From Eubacteriales bacterium (lineage in GTDB: Bacteria > Bacillota > Clostridia > Lachnospirales > Vallitaleaceae), in contig JAUMXK010000005.1 in the NCBI GenBank assembly GCA_030535295.1, positions 1 to 53,988 of the forward strand: 53,988 nucleotides of DNA. Direction: 5' to 3'. Shown piece by piece: positions 9,487 through 19,192 of the stretch. Each line of letters starts with the position of its first letter. Position 1 is the stretch's first letter. Made by a program: the position numbers and the translations under genes. A model generated the notes under the pieces. The model was given only the letters and a program-made list of their open reading frames with translations, was not told the DNA's origin and searched no databases.

Positions 9487-9515
9487 ATTATAGCGTATTT
9501 GCTTTCAAAAAGCAA
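9487..9515 (-). promoter_or_regulatory. promoter of rpsM-rpsK-rpoA-rplQ
   Basis: On the minus strand TTGCTT (9510-9515) and TATAAT (9487-9492) are separated by 17 bases. Transcription would begin near 9480, about 257 bases before rpsM. The -10 is perfect and the -35 matches three of six. Confidence 0.65.
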
Positions 9516-9571
9516 TACCTATTGACTGCAAAAGCAAAAAACATACTAAAAAACTAGATGTGTCATCTTGC

Positions 9572-9685
9572 TTAGCCTTGTTTCTGTTTGTGTTTTTTGT
9601 TTTCGCAAATAATCATAACCTTGCCTTTGCGTTTAATAATTTTGCATTTTTCGCAAATAGGTTTTACCGAAGATCTTACTTTCAT
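9572..9685 (-). CDS. rpmJ: 50S ribosomal protein L36 (zinc-binding form)
   Basis: This 37-codon gene reads [20 protein letters not shown] and ends HKQKQG. The Cys-x2-Cys, later Cys and His (C11, C14, C27, H32) form the zinc site of the C+ form of L36, the smallest large-subunit protein. It lies in the usual place between infA and rpsM. AGGAG precedes the ATG at 9685. Confidence 0.96.
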   Translation of the reverse strand: MKVRSSVKPICEKCKIIKRKGKVMIICENKKHKQKQG

Positions 9686-9742
9686 TCCAGTATCTCCTTT
9701 CTTAACTGGCTACTAAAAGATATATGTCTTACATAATACCGT

Positions 9743-9961
9743 TTATTTATCTCTCCAAATTATTCTTCCCTTAGTTAAGTCATAAGGCGACATTTCAATC
9801 GTTACCGTATCACCCGGAAGAATACGAATATAATTCATTCTAAGTTTTCCGCTAATATGAGCCAAGATGATATGCCCATTTTCAAGTTTCACTTGGAACA
9901 TAGCATTTGGTAATTTTTCAACTACTACGCCATCGACTTCAATAACATCTTTCTTCGACAC
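9743..9961 (-). CDS. infA: translation initiation factor IF-1
   Basis: IF-1 is a single OB-fold protein that occupies the A site of the 30S subunit during initiation. The 72-residue product shows [19 protein letters not shown], the [15 protein letters not shown] strand-loop and the end [12 protein letters not shown], all typical. The start is the GTG at 9961 ([11 protein letters not shown]), seven bases after GGAGG; an ATG farther upstream would extend the protein into the KOW gene with non-family sequence. Confidence 0.96.
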   Translation of the reverse strand: MSKKDVIEVDGVVVEKLPNAMFQVKLENGHIILAHISGKLRMNYIRILPGDTVTIEMSPYDLTKGRIIWRDK

Positions 9962-9977
9962 TCCTATTCCTCCTTTT

Positions 9978-10247
9978 CTACATTTTTTCCAGCAATGCCT
10001 TGATTTCATTTTGAACATCTGCATTGCTTAATTTGTCATACGATTCTACGACTTGTGCTATCTCATGACTCAACCAATGAGTAGGTTGAATATGTTTGAT
10101 TTTCTTTTTTTTGGGTTGGTCAATTCTTCTTGTCTTTCCGTCTACCAGATAAACATAATCTTTGGCCAGCTCAATTACCAGAAAATGATTTCCTTTATCT
10201 CTACCTGCCTTTGATATCACTAATTGACCAATTTTGATTTCCTGCAT
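9978..10247 (-). CDS. KOW-domain RNA-binding protein
   Basis: This 89-residue basic protein carries an N-terminal KOW motif ([20 protein letters not shown]) and a lysine-rich centre (QPKKKKIKH). It resembles the L14e-like KOW proteins that Clostridia encode between map and infA. Its position, 8 bases after map and 16 before infA, argues for a ribosome-linked role, but the exact function is unknown to me. Confidence 0.85.
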   Translation of the reverse strand: MQEIKIGQLVISKAGRDKGNHFLVIELAKDYVYLVDGKTRRIDQPKKKKIKHIQPTHWLSHEIAQVVESYDKLSNADVQNEIKALLEKM

Positions 10248-10255
10248 ATTCTACC

Positions 10256-11011
10256 TCACATTGTCAACAGTTCATACCCGTTTTCGGTAATCACTAATGT
10301 ATGCTCATAATGTGCAGATATCGAATGATCCAGGGTAACAATTGTCCAGTCATCATTTAGGATTCTGACCTCAGGACGCCCCATATTCACCATTGGTTCT
10401 ACTGCTATTACCATTCCGGCTTGAAGCTTCGGACCTCTGCCCTCGCCTCTCGGACGGTAATTCGGGATTTGCGGTTCTTCGTGTAATTCTTTGCCTACAC
10501 CATGTCCCACTAAATCTCTTACTACGGAAAAACCGTTGGATTCTACATATTGTTGTATGGCTCCGGATATCTGATAGAGGTGATTTCCGGGCTTCACCAT
10601 TTCCATTCCTTTGAAAAAGCTTTCCTTGGTTACTTCAACCAGCTTTTTGACTTCCGCCGGTGCATTTCCAATGATATGGGTTCTTGCCGCATCACCATGG
10701 TAGCCATTTTTATAAGCTCCGATATCAATGCTGACAACATCACCTTCTTTTAAAAAGCGTTTTTTACTTGGAATTCCATGCACCACTTCTTCATTTATCG
10801 AAATACAAATGCTGGCCGGATAACCATCATAGTTTAAAAAGGATGGAACCGCTCCAAATTTTCGGATAAATTCTTCCCCAAGTTTATCGAGGTCATAAGT
10901 GGACATTCCCACCGCCAATTGGCTTTGTAAATAGAGATGGGTTTCTCCTACTATTTTTCCTGCTTCTCGTAAATACTCGATTTCTTGTGGTGATTTGATA
11001 TGAATTGCCAT
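10256..11011 (-). CDS. map: methionine aminopeptidase, type I
   Basis: This enzyme removes the initiator methionine from nascent proteins in the cytoplasm. The 251-residue product has the pita-bread fold signatures: IDIGAYKNGYHGDAART with two metal-binding aspartates, LVGHGVGKELHEEPQIPNY with a metal histidine, and the glutamates in AVEPM and YEHTLVIT. It starts two bases after adk, so it is co-translated in the usual secY-adk-map string. Confidence 0.97.
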   Translation of the reverse strand: MAIHIKSPQEIEYLREAGKIVGETHLYLQSQLAVGMSTYDLDKLGEEFIRKFGAVPSFLNYDGYPASICISINEEVVHGIPSKKRFLKEGDVVSIDIGAYKNGYHGDAARTHIIGNAPAEVKKLVEVTKESFFKGMEMVKPGNHLYQISGAIQQYVESNGFSVVRDLVGHGVGKELHEEPQIPNYRPRGEGRGPKLQAGMVIAVEPMVNMGRPEVRILNDDWTIVTLDHSISAHYEHTLVITENGYELLTM

Positions 11012-11013
11012 AA

Positions 11014-11658
11014 TTAATTTCCTAACTGTTTCTTGATTTCATCTAATATTTCAGAAACTTCCTTGGTTCCGTCTACTTCTTTTAAGACTTCATTCTTGCG
11101 ATAGTATGCAATTAAAGGTTCTGTTTGGTCGTGATATACTTCCAATCTTTTCAAAACGGTTTCCGGTTCATCATCTTTTCTGAGTGCCAGTTCTCCGTCG
11201 CATTTATCACATACGCCTTCTTTTTCCGGCTTTAAATATTCGGTATGGTAAGAAGCTCCGCAGTTTAAGCAGAAACGTCTTCCGCTCATTCTGTCTACAA
11301 TCACTGCATCCGGAACGTCAATATTTACCGCATATTCAATTTTTCTGCCTTTTTCAGCAAGAATCTTATCTAAGTTTTCAGCTTGCGGAATGGTTCTTGG
11401 AAAACCGTCAAAAATAAAGCCTGCTTTTGCATCTTCTTCTTCTAAACGGTCTGCTACCAGTTGGATTACTAATTCATCCGGTACTAAAGCACCTGCATCA
11501 ATAAATCCCTTTGCCTTTTTTCCTAGCTCAGTACCTTTACTGATATTGGTACGTAAAATATCACCGGTGGAAATATGTGGAATGCCAAAGCTTTCTGCCA
11601 ATCTTTTCGCTTGGGTTCCTTTTCCTGCACCGGGTGCGCCCAACATAATAATATTCAT
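11014..11658 (-). CDS. adk: adenylate kinase (zinc-LID type)
   Basis: Adk converts ATP and AMP to two ADP. The 214-residue protein has the P-loop GAPGAGKGTQ (about 7-16), the AMP-binding HISTGDILR, the FDGFPRT motif and a LID with four cysteines (CLNCGASYH and CDKCDG) that bind structural zinc, as is common in Gram-positive species. It follows secY by 94 bases, a gap that holds a hairpin. Confidence 0.97.
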   Translation of the reverse strand: MNIIMLGAPGAGKGTQAKRLAESFGIPHISTGDILRTNISKGTELGKKAKGFIDAGALVPDELVIQLVADRLEEEDAKAGFIFDGFPRTIPQAENLDKILAEKGRKIEYAVNIDVPDAVIVDRMSGRRFCLNCGASYHTEYLKPEKEGVCDKCDGELALRKDDEPETVLKRLEVYHDQTEPLIAYYRKNEVLKEVDGTKEVSEILDEIKKQLGN

Positions 11659-11709
11659 AAAAACCTCCTCTGTTTATGCCTATTCATGGTCATTGAGGAT
11701 GAAATACCC

Positions 11710-11732
11710 GCCTCGTACAAGCTGTACAAGGC
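11710..11732 (-). other. hairpin between secY and adk
   Basis: GCCTTGTACA and TGTACGAGGC pair across a three-base loop, allowing one wobble, in the 94-base gap between secY and adk. The sequence after it (GGGTATTTC) is not a T tract, so it is more likely a processing or mRNA-stability element than a terminator. Confidence 0.5.
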
Positions 11733-11752
11733 AGTATTTTATCGTTTATAAA

Positions 11753-13024
11753 TTATACATTTAAAAAGCCTTTGTAATTTCTGGTGATTAATTGAGACTC
11801 AATTTGACCAATGGTTTCTAAGGCAACACCAACTACAATGATTAAGGATGTACCGCCGAATGTGATTTGTACGCCAGTCAATGCACTTAAAATAATTGGT
11901 AACACAGAAATCACTGCTAAAATGAAACCGCCAATAAATACCATACGATTTAATACCGTGGTTAAGTATTCCATAGTTGGCTTTCCAGGACGAAGTCCCG
12001 GGATGAATCCACCATTTTTCTTCATATTATCCGATACTTCATATGGATTGAAGATAATGGAGGTATAGAAATACGCAAATGCAATTGTTAAAATGAAGTA
12101 TAACAATGTACCAAAAGGATTTCTATAGTAGTTTAAGAAGTCCAAAACTTTTGCCAGAGCACCGGTCGGTTGAGTGGTAAAGAATCCGGCGATGGTTTGC
12201 GGAAATCCTAATAAGGAAGAAGCAAAGATAACCGGAATAACACCAGCCATATTTACTTTTAAAGGAATATATGTGGATTGTCCGCCATATACTTTTCTTC
12301 CTTGCATTCTTTTTGCATATTGAACTGCAATTCTTCTTTCACCTAATTGGATTAAGACAACAACGACAATCATTGCCAAAAATACCAATAAAAGTGCCAG
12401 AATTGAGAAATATTTTCCTTCTTTGAAAAGGTTAATAATTAAGTTTACACCAGCCGGAAGACCGGAAAGAATGTTGACAGCGATGATAATGGAGATACCA
12501 TTGCCAATACCTTTTTCATTGATTCTTTCACCAATCCACATCAAAAATGCAGTTCCGGCTACCATTGCAGATACGGATACCAATGCACTGAAAAAGTTCC
12601 AATCAATAAACATTCCTTGTGCATTTAGTGTAATCGTAATTGCAATCGCTTGAATTAAAGCTAAAACCATAGTTACATAACGGGTAATCTTTGCAATTTT
12701 CTTTCTACCGTCTTCCCCTTCTTTTTGCATTTCTTCCAGTACCGGAATAGCAATGGTCAGAAGGTTCATGATAATAGAGGAGTTAATGTAAGGAATAATA
12801 CCCAATGCAAATAAAGTCATATTACGAAATGCACCGCCCGAGAACGCATCCAACATGCTGAGCAAACCGGCATTACCTGCAAATACTTGCTGTAATGCAG
12901 CGGTGTTGATTCCGGGAATTGGCACATTAGCACCTAAACGAATAACTACAAGCATCATTAATGTAAATAGAATTCGTTTTCTAACATCTTCTACCTTGAA
13001 TGCTGTTTTCAGTGTATTTAGCAC
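11753..13024 (-). CDS. secY: protein translocase subunit SecY
   Basis: SecY forms the protein-conducting channel of the Sec translocon in the plasma membrane. The 423-residue product has ten predicted transmembrane segments. Family motifs include RLGANVPIPGIN at the start, SGGAFRNMTLFALGIIPYIN in the plug region and GFIPGLRPGKPT in the cytoplasmic loop that docks SecA and the ribosome. It starts one base after rplO, in its conserved place in the spc section. Confidence 0.98.
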   Translation of the reverse strand: MLNTLKTAFKVEDVRKRILFTLMMLVVIRLGANVPIPGINTAALQQVFAGNAGLLSMLDAFSGGAFRNMTLFALGIIPYINSSIIMNLLTIAIPVLEEMQKEGEDGRKKIAKITRYVTMVLALIQAIAITITLNAQGMFIDWNFFSALVSVSAMVAGTAFLMWIGERINEKGIGNGISIIIAVNILSGLPAGVNLIINLFKEGKYFSILALLLVFLAMIVVVVLIQLGERRIAVQYAKRMQGRKVYGGQSTYIPLKVNMAGVIPVIFASSLLGFPQTIAGFFTTQPTGALAKVLDFLNYYRNPFGTLLYFILTIAFAYFYTSIIFNPYEVSDNMKKNGGFIPGLRPGKPTMEYLTTVLNRMVFIGGFILAVISVLPIILSALTGVQITFGGTSLIIVVGVALETIGQIESQLITRNYKGFLNV

Positions 13025-13025
13025 C

Positions 13026-13475
13026 TTAGATCACCTCAGTCTTTCCGCCGGCAGCTTCTACTTTTTCTACTGCTGACTTACTGAAGGCATTTAATTTCAC
13101 GGTTAATTTCTTGTTAAGTTCGCCGTTTCCTAATAATTTAACGCCATCTCTTGGGTTCTTTACAATGCCTGCTTCCATCAAAGCTTGAACATCTACAACC
13201 GCACCGTTTTCAAAACGATCCAATACATCCACATTGATGCCTACGATGTCTTTACTATTACGATTCACAAAACCACGTTTTGGTAATCTTCTGATTAAAG
13301 GCATTTGTCCACCTTCAAAGCCTGGACGAACACCGCCGCCGGATCTGGCGTTTTGACCTTTATGTCCACGTCCGGAAGTTTTACCTTTTCCGGAACTTTC
13401 TCCACGACCTTTGCGAATTGAATTTTTTGTTGCACCCTGTGCAGGATTTAATTCTGATAAATTCACAGCTTGCAC
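13026..13475 (-). CDS. rplO: 50S ribosomal protein L15
   Basis: L15 (149 residues) reaches into 23S rRNA through a glycine/arginine-rich N-terminal extension, seen here as [20 protein letters not shown], followed by [17 protein letters not shown]. Length and motifs are standard. It is tightly packed between rpmD and secY. Confidence 0.97.
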   Translation of the reverse strand: MQAVNLSELNPAQGATKNSIRKGRGESSGKGKTSGRGHKGQNARSGGGVRPGFEGGQMPLIRRLPKRGFVNRNSKDIVGINVDVLDRFENGAVVDVQALMEAGIVKNPRDGVKLLGNGELNKKLTVKLNAFSKSAVEKVEAAGGKTEVI

Positions 13476-13491
13476 CTCCTTCTCTATCGAA

Positions 13492-13677
13492 TTATGCTTC
13501 CGCTTTTTCTACTTTTACTAAATGTTGAATCTGATGAATCATTCCACGAATGGAACTATTATCTTCTTGCACAACAGTCTTGTGCATTTTATTCAGGCCC
13601 AAAGCTTTTGCGGTTGCACGATGCTTTGGAATTGCACCGATGGTCGATTTTACTAAAGTAATTTTAATTTTTGCCAT
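13492..13677 (-). CDS. rpmD: 50S ribosomal protein L30
   Basis: This 61-residue protein begins [20 protein letters not shown] and contains the L30 element [16 protein letters not shown]. It is normal in length and lies between rpsE and rplO as in other Firmicutes. Confidence 0.96.
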   Translation of the reverse strand: MAKIKITLVKSTIGAIPKHRATAKALGLNKMHKTVVQEDNSSIRGMIHQIQHLVKVEKAEA

Positions 13678-13689
13678 CTGTAACGCCTC

Positions 13690-14199
13690 CTATCCTAATA
13701 TCTCGCTAACCGATTTTCCACGAAGTCTGCTGACTTGTTCAGGAGTTTTCAATCCTTTTAACGCTTCAATCGTTGCAGATACCACGTTTGTCTTGTTGTT
13801 AGAGCCTTGCGACTTTGTTCTGATGTTACGGATTCCCGCTAACTCAAGAACCGCACGGGCAGGTCCGCCGGCGATAACACCGGTACCTTCCGGAGCTCTC
13901 ATTAAAAGTACAGATGCACTTCCGAACTTTCCGGTCCAGTTATGTGGAATTGAGCTGTTTTCATCAATTGGTACATTAATTAATTTTTTCTTTGCATCTT
14001 GCGCACCTTTACGGATTGCTTCCGGAATTTCTGTGGATTTGCCAATGCCGTATCCGACATGTCCGTTACCGTCGCCAACTACTACTAAAGCAGCAAAACG
14101 GAAATTACGACCACCTTTTACTACCTTGGTTACACGGCGAATGGCAACAACTCTTTCCTGAAGATCTAAAGTGCTGGCATCTATCATTTTATTTCTCAT
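13690..14199 (-). CDS. rpsE: 30S ribosomal protein S5
   Basis: S5 contributes to the mRNA entry helicase and to accuracy. The N-terminal double-stranded RNA-binding domain reads [20 protein letters not shown] and is followed by [15 protein letters not shown]; the C-terminal half has [19 protein letters not shown]. The ATG at 14199, after CTAAGGAGG, gives the normal start (MRNKMIDAS); an earlier ATG would add eleven foreign residues. Confidence 0.97.
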   Translation of the reverse strand: MRNKMIDASTLDLQERVVAIRRVTKVVKGGRNFRFAALVVVGDGNGHVGYGIGKSTEIPEAIRKGAQDAKKKLINVPIDENSSIPHNWTGKFGSASVLLMRAPEGTGVIAGGPARAVLELAGIRNIRTKSQGSNNKTNVVSATIEALKGLKTPEQVSRLRGKSVSEILG

Positions 14200-14209
14200 A
14201 TTTGCCTCC

Positions 14210-14566
14210 TTAGAATTGTAAGCCTGCTTCACGAGCAGCCTCTGCTAATGCTTTGATTTTACCATGGTACTTGTAGCCGCCTCTGTCGAATACAACAACT
14301 TCGATGCCTTTGGCTTTTGCTTTTTCTGCAATTGCTTTACCAACAGCTTTGGCAGCTTCCACATCATTGGTCTTATCTAAGCCTACTGTACGAGAGGAGG
14401 CGGCAACTAATGTATGCGCTTTGACATCGTCAATGATTTGTGTATAAATATGATTATTGCTACGATAAACGGAAAGTCTTGGCTTCTCAGCAGTGCCTTT
14501 CAGTGTTTGACGGAGCTTTTTATGTTTTTTAATCCGGTTCTTCACCTTGGAAATTTTATTTATCAT
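14210..14566 (-). CDS. rplR: 50S ribosomal protein L18
   Basis: L18 (118 residues) binds 5S rRNA in the central protuberance. It shows [20 protein letters not shown] and the C-terminal [20 protein letters not shown]. It lies in the fixed rplF-rplR-rpsE order. Confidence 0.97.
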   Translation of the reverse strand: MINKISKVKNRIKKHKKLRQTLKGTAEKPRLSVYRSNNHIYTQIIDDVKAHTLVAASSRTVGLDKTNDVEAAKAVGKAIAEKAKAKGIEVVVFDRGGYKYHGKIKALAEAAREAGLQF

Positions 14567-14583
14567 CTTGATTCACTCCTTAT

Positions 14584-15120
14584 CTATTTAGCAGTCTTTC
14601 CTTCTTTACGACGGATAACTTCACCAACATATTTAATACCTTTGCCCTTATATGGTTCCGGTAATCTCTTAAATCTAATTTCAGCAGCATATTGTCCAAC
14701 TTTTTCTTTATCAATTCCACGAATGGTAATGATATTGTTTTCAACGATGGATTCCACACCTTCCGGATCAGTCATTTCTACCGGATGAGAATATCCTAGA
14801 GCCAAATCAAGTTTCTTTCCGCTTTTGCTGGCTTTGTAACCAACACCGTTAATTTCCAATTTCTTTTCATAGCCTTCGGTTACACCAACCACCATATTGT
14901 TGATTAATGTTCTGGTCAAGCCATGTAAAGATTTCATTTTCTTTAAATCATTCGGACGAGTTACTTTTACTTCCGCACCATCAATTTCGATGTTCATTTC
15001 CACCGGAAGTTGTCTTTCTAACTGACCTTTTGGACCTTTTACCGTTAAATGATTGTGCGCCTTTAAGTCAAATGTAACTCCGGCAGGAACGGTAATCGGC
15101 ATTCTTCCTATTCTAGACAT
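14584..15120 (-). CDS. rplF: 50S ribosomal protein L6
   Basis: L6 (178 residues) sits at the factor-binding stalk base. It begins MSRIGRMPITVPAGVTF and ends in PEPYKGKGIKYVGEVIRRKE, the typical L6 C-terminus. The ATG at 15120 follows AGGAGG; an upstream frame adds 35 non-family residues that cover the hairpins in the leader. Confidence 0.97.
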   Translation of the reverse strand: MSRIGRMPITVPAGVTFDLKAHNHLTVKGPKGQLERQLPVEMNIEIDGAEVKVTRPNDLKKMKSLHGLTRTLINNMVVGVTEGYEKKLEINGVGYKASKSGKKLDLALGYSHPVEMTDPEGVESIVENNIITIRGIDKEKVGQYAAEIRFKRLPEPYKGKGIKYVGEVIRRKEGKTAK

Positions 15121-15195
15121 TTCGTCTTCCTCCTTTGGTTTTATTGGGACAGCAAGGAACACCCTCGCTATCATTTCGCCTTTAAAATATTTGTA

Positions 15196-15248
15196 ATCGG
15201 GGAAATCCCCTGATATATGATACACCTTACCCCAAATCGGGGAAGGTG
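15196..15248 (-). other. two tandem hairpins between rpsH and rplF
   Basis: The 153-base rpsH-rplF gap holds two neighbouring hairpins, CACCTTCCCC with GGGGTAAGGTG (15223-15248) and ATCAGGGG with CCCCGAT (15196-15214). No T tract follows, so neither looks like a terminator. Because most gaps in this array are under 25 bases, this is a candidate RNA element, for example a protein-binding or processing site. Confidence 0.55.
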
Positions 15249-15273
15249 ATGATATAAAACGTCAATCTTCTTT

Positions 15274-15675
15274 CTACCAAATGAATGCTAATACTTCGCC
15301 GCCTACGTTTTGTTTGCGTGCTTCCTTGTCTGTGATAACACCTTTATTGGTAGAGATAATTGCTGTGCCAAGTCCGCCAAGTACTCTTGGTAATTGGTCT
15401 TTGCTTGCGTATACACGAAGACCCGGCTTAGAAATCTTTTTCAATCCGGAGATTACTTTTTCATTTTTGTTTTCTCCGTATTTTAATTCGATTTGGATTT
15501 CAGGGAATTTGCCATCCTCTAAAACTTTATATCCTTTTACATATCCTTCATTCACAAGAATGTCAGCGATCGCCAACTTCATTTTGGATGAAGGAACCTT
15601 TACATAATCATGTTTTGCAATGTTCGCATTGCGGATTCTTGTAAGCATATCCGCGATTGGATCTGTCATTGTCAT
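15274..15675 (-). CDS. rpsH: 30S ribosomal protein S8
   Basis: S8 (133 residues) binds 16S rRNA helix 21 early in assembly. It begins [18 protein letters not shown] and has the C-terminal motifs [16 protein letters not shown] and [16 protein letters not shown]8 is the autoregulator of the spc operon in E. coli; the hairpins that follow it here are a possible local target, which is speculation. Confidence 0.97.
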   Translation of the reverse strand: MTMTDPIADMLTRIRNANIAKHDYVKVPSSKMKLAIADILVNEGYVKGYKVLEDGKFPEIQIELKYGENKNEKVISGLKKISKPGLRVYASKDQLPRVLGGLGTAIISTNKGVITDKEARKQNVGGEVLAFIW

Positions 15676-15696
15676 AGTCTATTCCTCCTCTCTTTC

Positions 15697-15882
15697 TTAC
15701 CAGCTGGCTTTCTTCACGCCCGGGATTTGTCCCTTATATGCTAATTCTCTAAAACATACTCTGCAGATACCAAACTTTTTCAGTACAGCGTGAGGTCTTC
15801 CGCAGATTCTGCAACGGGTATAACCTTGAGTAGAAAATCTAGGTTCGCGTTGCTGTTTAATTTTCATTGATTTTTTAGCCAT
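15697..15882 (-). CDS. rpsZ: 30S ribosomal protein S14, zinc type
   Basis: This 61-residue S14 has the zinc-binding pairs [20 protein letters not shown], which define the short C+ form. It begins [20 protein letters not shown] and ends PGVKKASW. It lies between rplE and rpsH. Confidence 0.97.
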   Translation of the reverse strand: MAKKSMKIKQQREPRFSTQGYTRCRICGRPHAVLKKFGICRVCFRELAYKGQIPGVKKASW

Positions 15883-15891
15883 AGCTTCCTC

Positions 15892-16431
15892 CTATTTTCT
15901 AAATGGCATTCCAAATTGCGCTAACAATTCACGGCCTTCTTCATCACTTTGAGCAGTAGTTACAATGATAACATCCATACCACGAACTTTATCTACCTTA
16001 TCGTATTGAATTTCTGGGAAAATGATTTGCTCTTTAATTCCCAATGCGTAGTTGCCACGGCCATCAAAAGAGTCTGGATTTACGCCACGAAAATCTCTTA
16101 CACGAGGTAATGCAATTGAAATTAAACGATCTAAGAATTCATACATCTTTTCGCCACGCAAAGTAACTTTGCATCCAATATTCATACCTTCTCTTAATTT
16201 AAAAGCAGCGATAGATTTCTTTGCTTTGGTAATCAACGGCTTTTGTCCGGTGATTAAACCAAGTTCTGCAGCTGCATTTTCAAGTGCTTTTGCATTATCT
16301 CTTGCATCGCTTACACCCATGTTGATAACGATTTTTTCAATCTTCGGTGCTTGCATTACACTTTTATAATTAAATTTCTTCATTAACTCACTAACAATTT
16401 GTTCTTGATATTTTACCTTGAATCGACTCAA
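15892..16431 (-). CDS. rplE: 50S ribosomal protein L5
   Basis: L5 (179 residues) binds 5S rRNA and contacts P-site tRNA. Signatures are [32 protein letters not shown] and the C-terminal [11 protein letters not shown]. Length is normal. It is separated from rplX by five bases. Confidence 0.97.
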   Translation of the reverse strand: MSRFKVKYQEQIVSELMKKFNYKSVMQAPKIEKIVINMGVSDARDNAKALENAAAELGLITGQKPLITKAKKSIAAFKLREGMNIGCKVTLRGEKMYEFLDRLISIALPRVRDFRGVNPDSFDGRGNYALGIKEQIIFPEIQYDKVDKVRGMDVIIVTTAQSDEEGRELLAQFGMPFRK

Positions 16432-16436
16432 TGCTC

Positions 16437-16781
16437 TTACCTCCTCTTATCTTCAATCACATCGCCGGTAGATTTGGCAACACGATATCGAACGTTCTTC
16501 ATCTTGCCGCCTACTTCTTCTTGGACTACTTTTACTCCAAGCTTGGTTGGCTGACCATTATGAAGATACACCACGTTGGAAACATCAATAAAAGCTTCTT
16601 GATGAATAATACCACCTTGACGATTCATTGCATTTGGCTTGGAATGCTTGGTAACTTTACCATAGCCTTCCACTAATACCTTACGGTTTTTGTGGTCAAC
16701 TTTCAGCACTTTACCTTCTTTGTTTTTATCTTTGCCAGCAATGATTCTTACCATATCATTTACTTTAATCTTCATTTTCAT
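16437..16781 (-). CDS. rplX: 50S ribosomal protein L24
   Basis: L24 (114 residues) is an assembly initiator near the tunnel exit. It carries the KOW motif [20 protein letters not shown] and the loop [20 protein letters not shown]. The ATG at 16781 follows GGAGG by eight bases. Confidence 0.97.
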   Translation of the reverse strand: MKMKIKVNDMVRIIAGKDKNKEGKVLKVDHKNRKVLVEGYGKVTKHSKPNAMNRQGGIIHQEAFIDVSNVVYLHNGQPTKLGVKVVQEEVGGKMKNVRYRVAKSTGDVIEDKRR

Positions 16782-16793
16782 GCCTGTATCCTC

Positions 16794-17162
16794 CTAAAGA
16801 ACTTCCGGCGCAAGAGATAAAATCTTCATGTAATTTTTTTCTCTTAGCTCTCTGGCAACTGGTCCAAAAATACGGGTTCCTCTTGGAGTGCCGTCATCTT
16901 TTAAAATAACCGCTGCATTTTGGTCAAAACGGATATAAGAACCGTTGCTTCTTCTGGTTTGGTTTGTTGTACGAACAACAACTGCTTTAACTACATCACC
17001 TTTTTTTACAACTCCGCCTGGTGTTGCGCTTTTAACGGTTGCAATAATTACATCACCGATTCTCGCATATCTTCTGGTAGATCCACCCATGACGCGAATG
17101 CAAAGTAGTTCTTTGGCGCCGGTATTGTCTGCCACCTTTAATCTTGATTCTTGTTGAATCAT
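16794..17162 (-). CDS. rplN: 50S ribosomal protein L14
   Basis: L14 (122 residues) forms an intersubunit bridge. It begins [20 protein letters not shown] and has [20 protein letters not shown] and [20 protein letters not shown], all near-universal. It lies 23 bases after rpsQ. Confidence 0.98.
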   Translation of the reverse strand: MIQQESRLKVADNTGAKELLCIRVMGGSTRRYARIGDVIIATVKSATPGGVVKKGDVVKAVVVRTTNQTRRSNGSYIRFDQNAAVILKDDGTPRGTRIFGPVARELREKNYMKILSLAPEVL

Positions 17163-17185
17163 TTTCCGTACCTCCTATTTCGCAT

Positions 17186-17446
17186 CTATTTTGCTTTTTC
17201 GATAATTTCTACTAATCTCCAGTGTTTGTCCTTGGACAACGGTCTGGTTTCCATTACACGAACACGATCTCCGATTTTACACTCGTTGTTCTCGTCATGT
17301 GCTTTCAATTTCTTGGTTTGCTTTACAACTTTGCCGTATAACGGATGTTTTACGTTGGTTTCGACCTTTACGGTAATGGTCTTATCCATTTTATCACTCG
17401 ATACGATACCGACACGAGTTTTTCTCATTTTTCTTTCTTCTGCCAT
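17186..17446 (-). CDS. rpsQ: 30S ribosomal protein S17
   Basis: S17 (86 residues) is an OB-fold primary 16S-binding protein. It shows [19 protein letters not shown] and [20 protein letters not shown], followed by the conserved [19 protein letters not shown] end. Confidence 0.97.
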   Translation of the reverse strand: MAEERKMRKTRVGIVSSDKMDKTITVKVETNVKHPLYGKVVKQTKKLKAHDENNECKIGDRVRVMETRPLSKDKHWRLVEIIEKAK

Positions 17447-17465
17447 GATCTAATCCTCCTTCGGC

Positions 17466-17672
17466 CTATGCTTGCTTCTGTTGAGCGGTTAGAACAGTTT
17501 GAATTCTGGCAATGTTTCTACGAACTTCTCTAATACGACCGGTATTGTTTAATTGATTGGTCGCATTTTGAAATCTGAGGTTGAACAATTCCTTCTTAGC
17601 GCTCACAAGATCTTCATTTAATTCCGTTACGGATTTGTTTAATAATTCTTCCATATATTTTGCTTTCTTCAT
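17466..17672 (-). CDS. rpmC: 50S ribosomal protein L29
   Basis: L29 is a two-helix protein at the tunnel exit that contacts SRP and trigger factor. The product (68 residues) contains [20 protein letters not shown] and the [15 protein letters not shown] helix. I chose the ATG at 17672, one base after the rplP stop. A GTG at 17681 would add three residues and overlap rplP. Confidence 0.94.
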   Translation of the reverse strand: MKKAKYMEELLNKSVTELNEDLVSAKKELFNLRFQNATNQLNNTGRIREVRRNIARIQTVLTAQQKQA

Positions 17673-17673
17673 T

Positions 17674-18099
17674 CTACTCACCGCCTTCTAAGTCTGCTCT
17701 TGACACGACTTTACATTTGATCGGCAACTTATGTGTCGCAAGTCTTAACGCTTCTTTGGCTACGGCTTCATTCACACCGCCAATTTCAAACATGACGCGA
17801 TCAGGTCGAACAACTGCTACATAGTACTCTACCGAACCTTTACCTTTACCCATACGTGTTTCAGCAGGAGTTGCAGTAATCGGTTTGTCCGGGAAAATCT
17901 TAATCCATAATTTACCACCACGGCGCATGTGACGTGTTGCAGCAACACGGGCAGCTTCGATTTGGTTTGCTTTAATCCAGCCCGGCTCTAAAGCAACGAT
18001 ACCAAATTCACCATAGTTGATTTTATTTCCACGAGTAGCTCTACCACGCATTTTCATGCGGAATTGCTTACGATATTTTGTTCTCTTTGGCATTAACAT
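17674..18099 (-). CDS. rplP: 50S ribosomal protein L16
   Basis: L16 (141 residues) lies beside the A-site tRNA elbow. It begins [19 protein letters not shown] and carries GLVALEP-like [20 protein letters not shown] and [17 protein letters not shown]. It ends in a TAG that is nearly fused to rpmC, showing that TAG is a normal terminator in this genome. Confidence 0.97.
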   Translation of the reverse strand: MLMPKRTKYRKQFRMKMRGRATRGNKINYGEFGIVALEPGWIKANQIEAARVAATRHMRRGGKLWIKIFPDKPITATPAETRMGKGKGSVEYYVAVVRPDRVMFEIGGVNEAVAKEALRLATHKLPIKCKVVSRADLEGGE

Positions 18100-18101
18100 A
18101 T

Positions 18102-18764
18102 CTATTTATCGCTCCCTTCGCTCGACGTTTTTACTCTCTCAGGAAGTATTTCGCCTTTATAAATCCAAACTTTGACACCAATTTTGCCATAAGTTGTATT
18201 AGCTTCTGCAAATCCATAATCAATGTCTGCTCTTAATGTTTGCAGTGGAATGGTTCCTTCTGCATAGCTTTCGCCACGAGCAATTTCTGCACCGCCAAGA
18301 CGTCCCGAACAGGTAACTTTGATACCTTTCGCACCGGATTTCATGGTTCTTCCGATAACTTGCTTCATTGCACGACGGAAAGAAATACGGCTTTCCAATT
18401 GTTGCGCAACGTTTTCTGCAGTTAAAGTTGCATTTAATTCCGGTTTTTTGATTTCAATAACATTAATCATTACTTGAGAATCTGTTTTCTTCTCCAAATC
18501 ACTCTTTAATTTTTCGATAGATTCTCCACCTTTACCGATAATGATTCCCGGTTTTGCGGTGTGTATATTAAAGCGTACTCTCTTTGATGCTCTTTCAATT
18601 TCGATATTGGAAATTCCAGCACTGTATAAACGCTTCTTCAGGTATTCTCTCAGCTTATAGTCTTCAACCAAGTAATCGGCATATTCTTTCTCGGCATACC
18701 ATTTAGAATCCCAATCTTTAATAATACCGACTCGTAAGCCATGAGGATTTACTTTTTGACCCAT
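18102..18764 (-). CDS. rpsC: 30S ribosomal protein S3
   Basis: S3 (220 residues) lines the mRNA entry channel. It begins [20 protein letters not shown], has the KH-domain loop [15 protein letters not shown], and the C-terminal domain [19 protein letters not shown]. It ends in TAG, two bases before the rplP start. Confidence 0.98.
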   Translation of the reverse strand: MGQKVNPHGLRVGIIKDWDSKWYAEKEYADYLVEDYKLREYLKKRLYSAGISNIEIERASKRVRFNIHTAKPGIIIGKGGESIEKLKSDLEKKTDSQVMINVIEIKKPELNATLTAENVAQQLESRISFRRAMKQVIGRTMKSGAKGIKVTCSGRLGGAEIARGESYAEGTIPLQTLRADIDYGFAEANTTYGKIGVKVWIYKGEILPERVKTSSEGSDK

Positions 18765-18775
18765 GCTTAACCTCC

Positions 18776-19171
18776 TTATTTGTCTTTCATCTCGTTCAAC
18801 ACAATTGTAATGTGACTTGTTTTCTTTTCAATTCGAAATGCTCTGCCTTGCGCTCTTGGACGGATTCTTTTCATAATCGGTCCTTGATTAGCGTATGCTT
18901 CTTCAATATAAAGACGATTTACGTCTAAACCATTATTATTTTCTGCATTGGCAACCGCAGAACGTAAGAGCTTGCTGATTACTTCCGCACCGTATCTCGA
19001 ATTGTATGCTAAAATACCAAGTGCTTGTCCTACTTTCTTTCCGCGAATTGCTTTTAATACAAAATTAGCTTTCGTTGGAGAAACACGAGCGAACGAAACT
19101 TTAGCTCTAGGTCTGGTATCCTTGACGCTGTTTCTTTCTTTCTTAATCTGACTTCTATGTCCTTTAGCCAT
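18776..19171 (-). CDS. rplV: 50S ribosomal protein L22
   Basis: L22 (131 residues) lines the exit tunnel with a long hairpin. It shows [37 protein letters not shown] and the loop [16 protein letters not shown] that carries known macrolide-contact positions. Length and order are standard. Confidence 0.97.
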   Translation of the reverse strand: MAKGHRSQIKKERNSVKDTRPRAKVSFARVSPTKANFVLKAIRGKKVGQALGILAYNSRYGAEVISKLLRSAVANAENNNGLDVNRLYIEEAYANQGPIMKRIRPRAQGRAFRIEKKTSHITIVLNEMKDK

Positions 19172-19192
19172 TTAAACGATCCTCCTTCGCTA

